From positions 300,001 through 364,000 of the forward strand of contig JACVTC010000048.1 of NCBI GenBank assembly GCA_016946835.1: a DNA stretch of 64,000 nucleotides. Reading direction: 5' to 3'. Source of the stretch: Neocallimastix lanati (nom. inval.). Taxonomy: Eukaryota; Neocallimastigomycota; Neocallimastigomycetes; Neocallimastigales; Neocallimastigaceae. A program made the translations under genes and the position numbers. The notes beneath the pieces were generated by a model. It saw nothing but the letters and a program-made list of their open reading frames with translations. It was not told the origin of the DNA and ran no database searches. The number at the start of each line of letters is the position of its first letter. The stretch's first letter is position 1. Positions 62,927 through 64,000 of the stretch are shown here, piece by piece.

Positions 62927-63613
62927 TTAACAAATAATACAGGTGATGGATTTCCTAATGAATCCTTTTTCTAAATTTTCTTTTATATACTTTTTTAGTT
63001 CATCTCGTTCTGCCTCAGTTAAAGGATATATTGGACCATAAAATAAATTTGAATTATCCTTTAATCTTATTTCACAATCATATTCACGATGTGGAGGGAG
63101 TACGTTGTAATTTCTTTCATTGAATACTTCTGTGTAATTATTATAAATAGGAGGTATTCCTATAATTTTTTGATTTAATTCATTCTCAAAATTACTAATT
63201 TTCAAACAATTACAGATACAACACAAATTTTTCACAGAACACTTTTTAGAAATATACTTTTTATTTTCATCTTTATTTAAATTATCGTTATGATTACAAT
63301 TTTTTGTTACATTTTTACATAAAACATCAATTTTACAAATTTTATTTAATTCATCTAAATTAATATTATTACTATCACTAAATTCATAAATTTCATCATT
63401 ATCAAACATAAAACTATCATTTACATCACTATCATAATTAATTATACAAAAATTTTTTAAATCATTAAGTTTTTCTTTTTCACTACAAGTTTTAATACGA
63501 GTAAGACGACCTCTAATCGTAATTTCTTCATCAGAATCCATATCGGAATCAGATTCAAAGGAATACTTACGTTTGTTGTTATAATTTTCATTCATATCAT
63601 TTTTTGGGTTCAT
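62927..63613 (-). pseudogene. Gypsy protease-RT linker and RT N-terminus
   Basis: 228 codons. An acidic and Asn/Lys-rich linker with a Cys-rich patch (CSVKNLCCICNCLK) leads to the conserved N-terminal RT entry region: YNVLPPHREYDCEIRL, YGPIYPLTEAERDELKKYI and ENLEKGFIRKS. Frame is lost at about 62930 before [21 protein letters not shown] resumes. Confidence 0.85.
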
Positions 63614-64000
63614 TAATTGGTTCTTTGGATTTAATAGAAACTTTGTTTAGTCTTTTCTTATTCTTTCTATTCCTTTTTCCTACGTTGCAGTGTCTAGCGC
63701 AGAATTCAGAGCTAAAAGTAATTTTTCTTGAGTCATGGTAGTTTATTGGACAATGCTTTTCAATCCAAGATAAACCTAAAATGATATCGACATCAGGTAT
63801 ATGGAGGGCATATAATTGGATGTTCTCAAAATGGTTCTTGAAACGGATTATACACTTTTCAGTAGTCTTTTTGACTGTAGATAAACCATATCCCAGACCA
63901 GCAACTTTGAAAGGATTTTCCACTTTCATAAGTTTTATATTATTAACTCTTGCAAATTCTGGGTGAATACAATTAATATCAGAACCAAAATCAATAAGAA
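63597..64000 (-). pseudogene. Gypsy aspartic protease, partial at window edge
   Basis: Open from the right edge: FLIDFGSDINCI, where retroelement proteases have D-[ST]-G-[AS], so the second residue is Phe. The flap and end follow: VAGLGYGLSTVKK and HIPDVDIILGLSWIEKHCPI. A basic tail then leads into the next frame at 63600. The N-terminus lies beyond 64000. Confidence 0.82.

Larger units (their letters stand above)
59419..64000 (-). mobile_element. Ty3/gypsy chromovirus-type element, 3' portion
   Basis: Element order on the minus strand from the right edge: protease, RT, RNase H, integrase, chromodomain, polypurine tract, 3' LTR. The gag and 5' LTR lie beyond 64000. The pol frame has at least five frameshifts or stops and lost catalytic residues. 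It is inserted into a plus-strand gag scrap. Confidence 0.93.

Overview
This window is very AT-rich eukaryotic DNA. The best reading is a nuclear contig from an anaerobic gut fungus (Neocallimastigomycota). Four things support this. Spacers are almost pure A/T and full of microsatellites. The one clearly intact housekeeping gene is an ADP/ATP carrier with much more C in third codon positions than its surroundings; in this phylum that carrier is known from hydrogenosomes. A broken secreted-protein gene on the minus strand (57.8-59.1 kb) carries the Cys-rich fungal dockerin signature (YPCC ... DEDG.WGVENGD). Asn-rich and ankyrin-repeat proteins are also present. The species cannot be named from the sequence alone.

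Layout. 1-2.97 kb: microsatellites and AT spacer. 2.97-3.9 kb: ADP/ATP carrier. 4.7-19.9 kb: a head-to-tail train of APE-type non-LTR retrotransposons (LINEs). It holds a truncated copy, a mosaic scrap, a nearly complete copy (LINE A, one in-frame TGA), a 5'-truncated copy (LINE B) that starts directly in LINE A's poly(A) tail, a long decayed copy (LINE C) that starts directly after LINE B's tail, and a 3' scrap.

21.3-41.0 kb: four Mutator-like (MULE) DNA transposons with FLYWCH-plus-MULE transposases. Two have clean 9-bp target-site duplications (21.35-25.69 kb and 38.22-40.96 kb). The third (31.77-37.5 kb) encodes a full-length transposase and is flanked by an unusual 602-bp direct repeat. 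A decayed Ty1/copia internal fragment without LTRs lies between MULE ends. Much of this block is pentanucleotide and 48-bp satellite carried inside the MULEs.

41.4-42.1 kb: an intact small Cys-rich type I membrane protein gene, with a ruined inverted paralogue at 44.8-45.1 kb. 43.5-51.1 kb: two diverged copies of a segment holding a LINE reverse-transcriptase relic, a tiny minus-strand LINE 3' end, and a cluster of hairpins of which two share the same loop. 51.2-57.7 kb, minus strand: broken ankyrin/helical-repeat genes. One has an Asn-rich N-terminal region with four SUMO-interaction-like motifs and is split in frame by a solo LTR with a perfect 5-bp duplication.

57.7-59.4 kb: the dockerin/hevein/beta-trefoil pseudogene, cut by a minisatellite, then a plus-strand gag zinc-knuckle scrap. 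59.4-64 kb: a minus-strand Ty3/gypsy chromovirus-type element with its LTR, polypurine tract and decayed pol, running off the right edge. The LTR family is the one that left the solo LTR in the ankyrin gene. Only two host genes look intact (the carrier and the Cys-rich membrane protein); nearly everything else is mobile or decaying.
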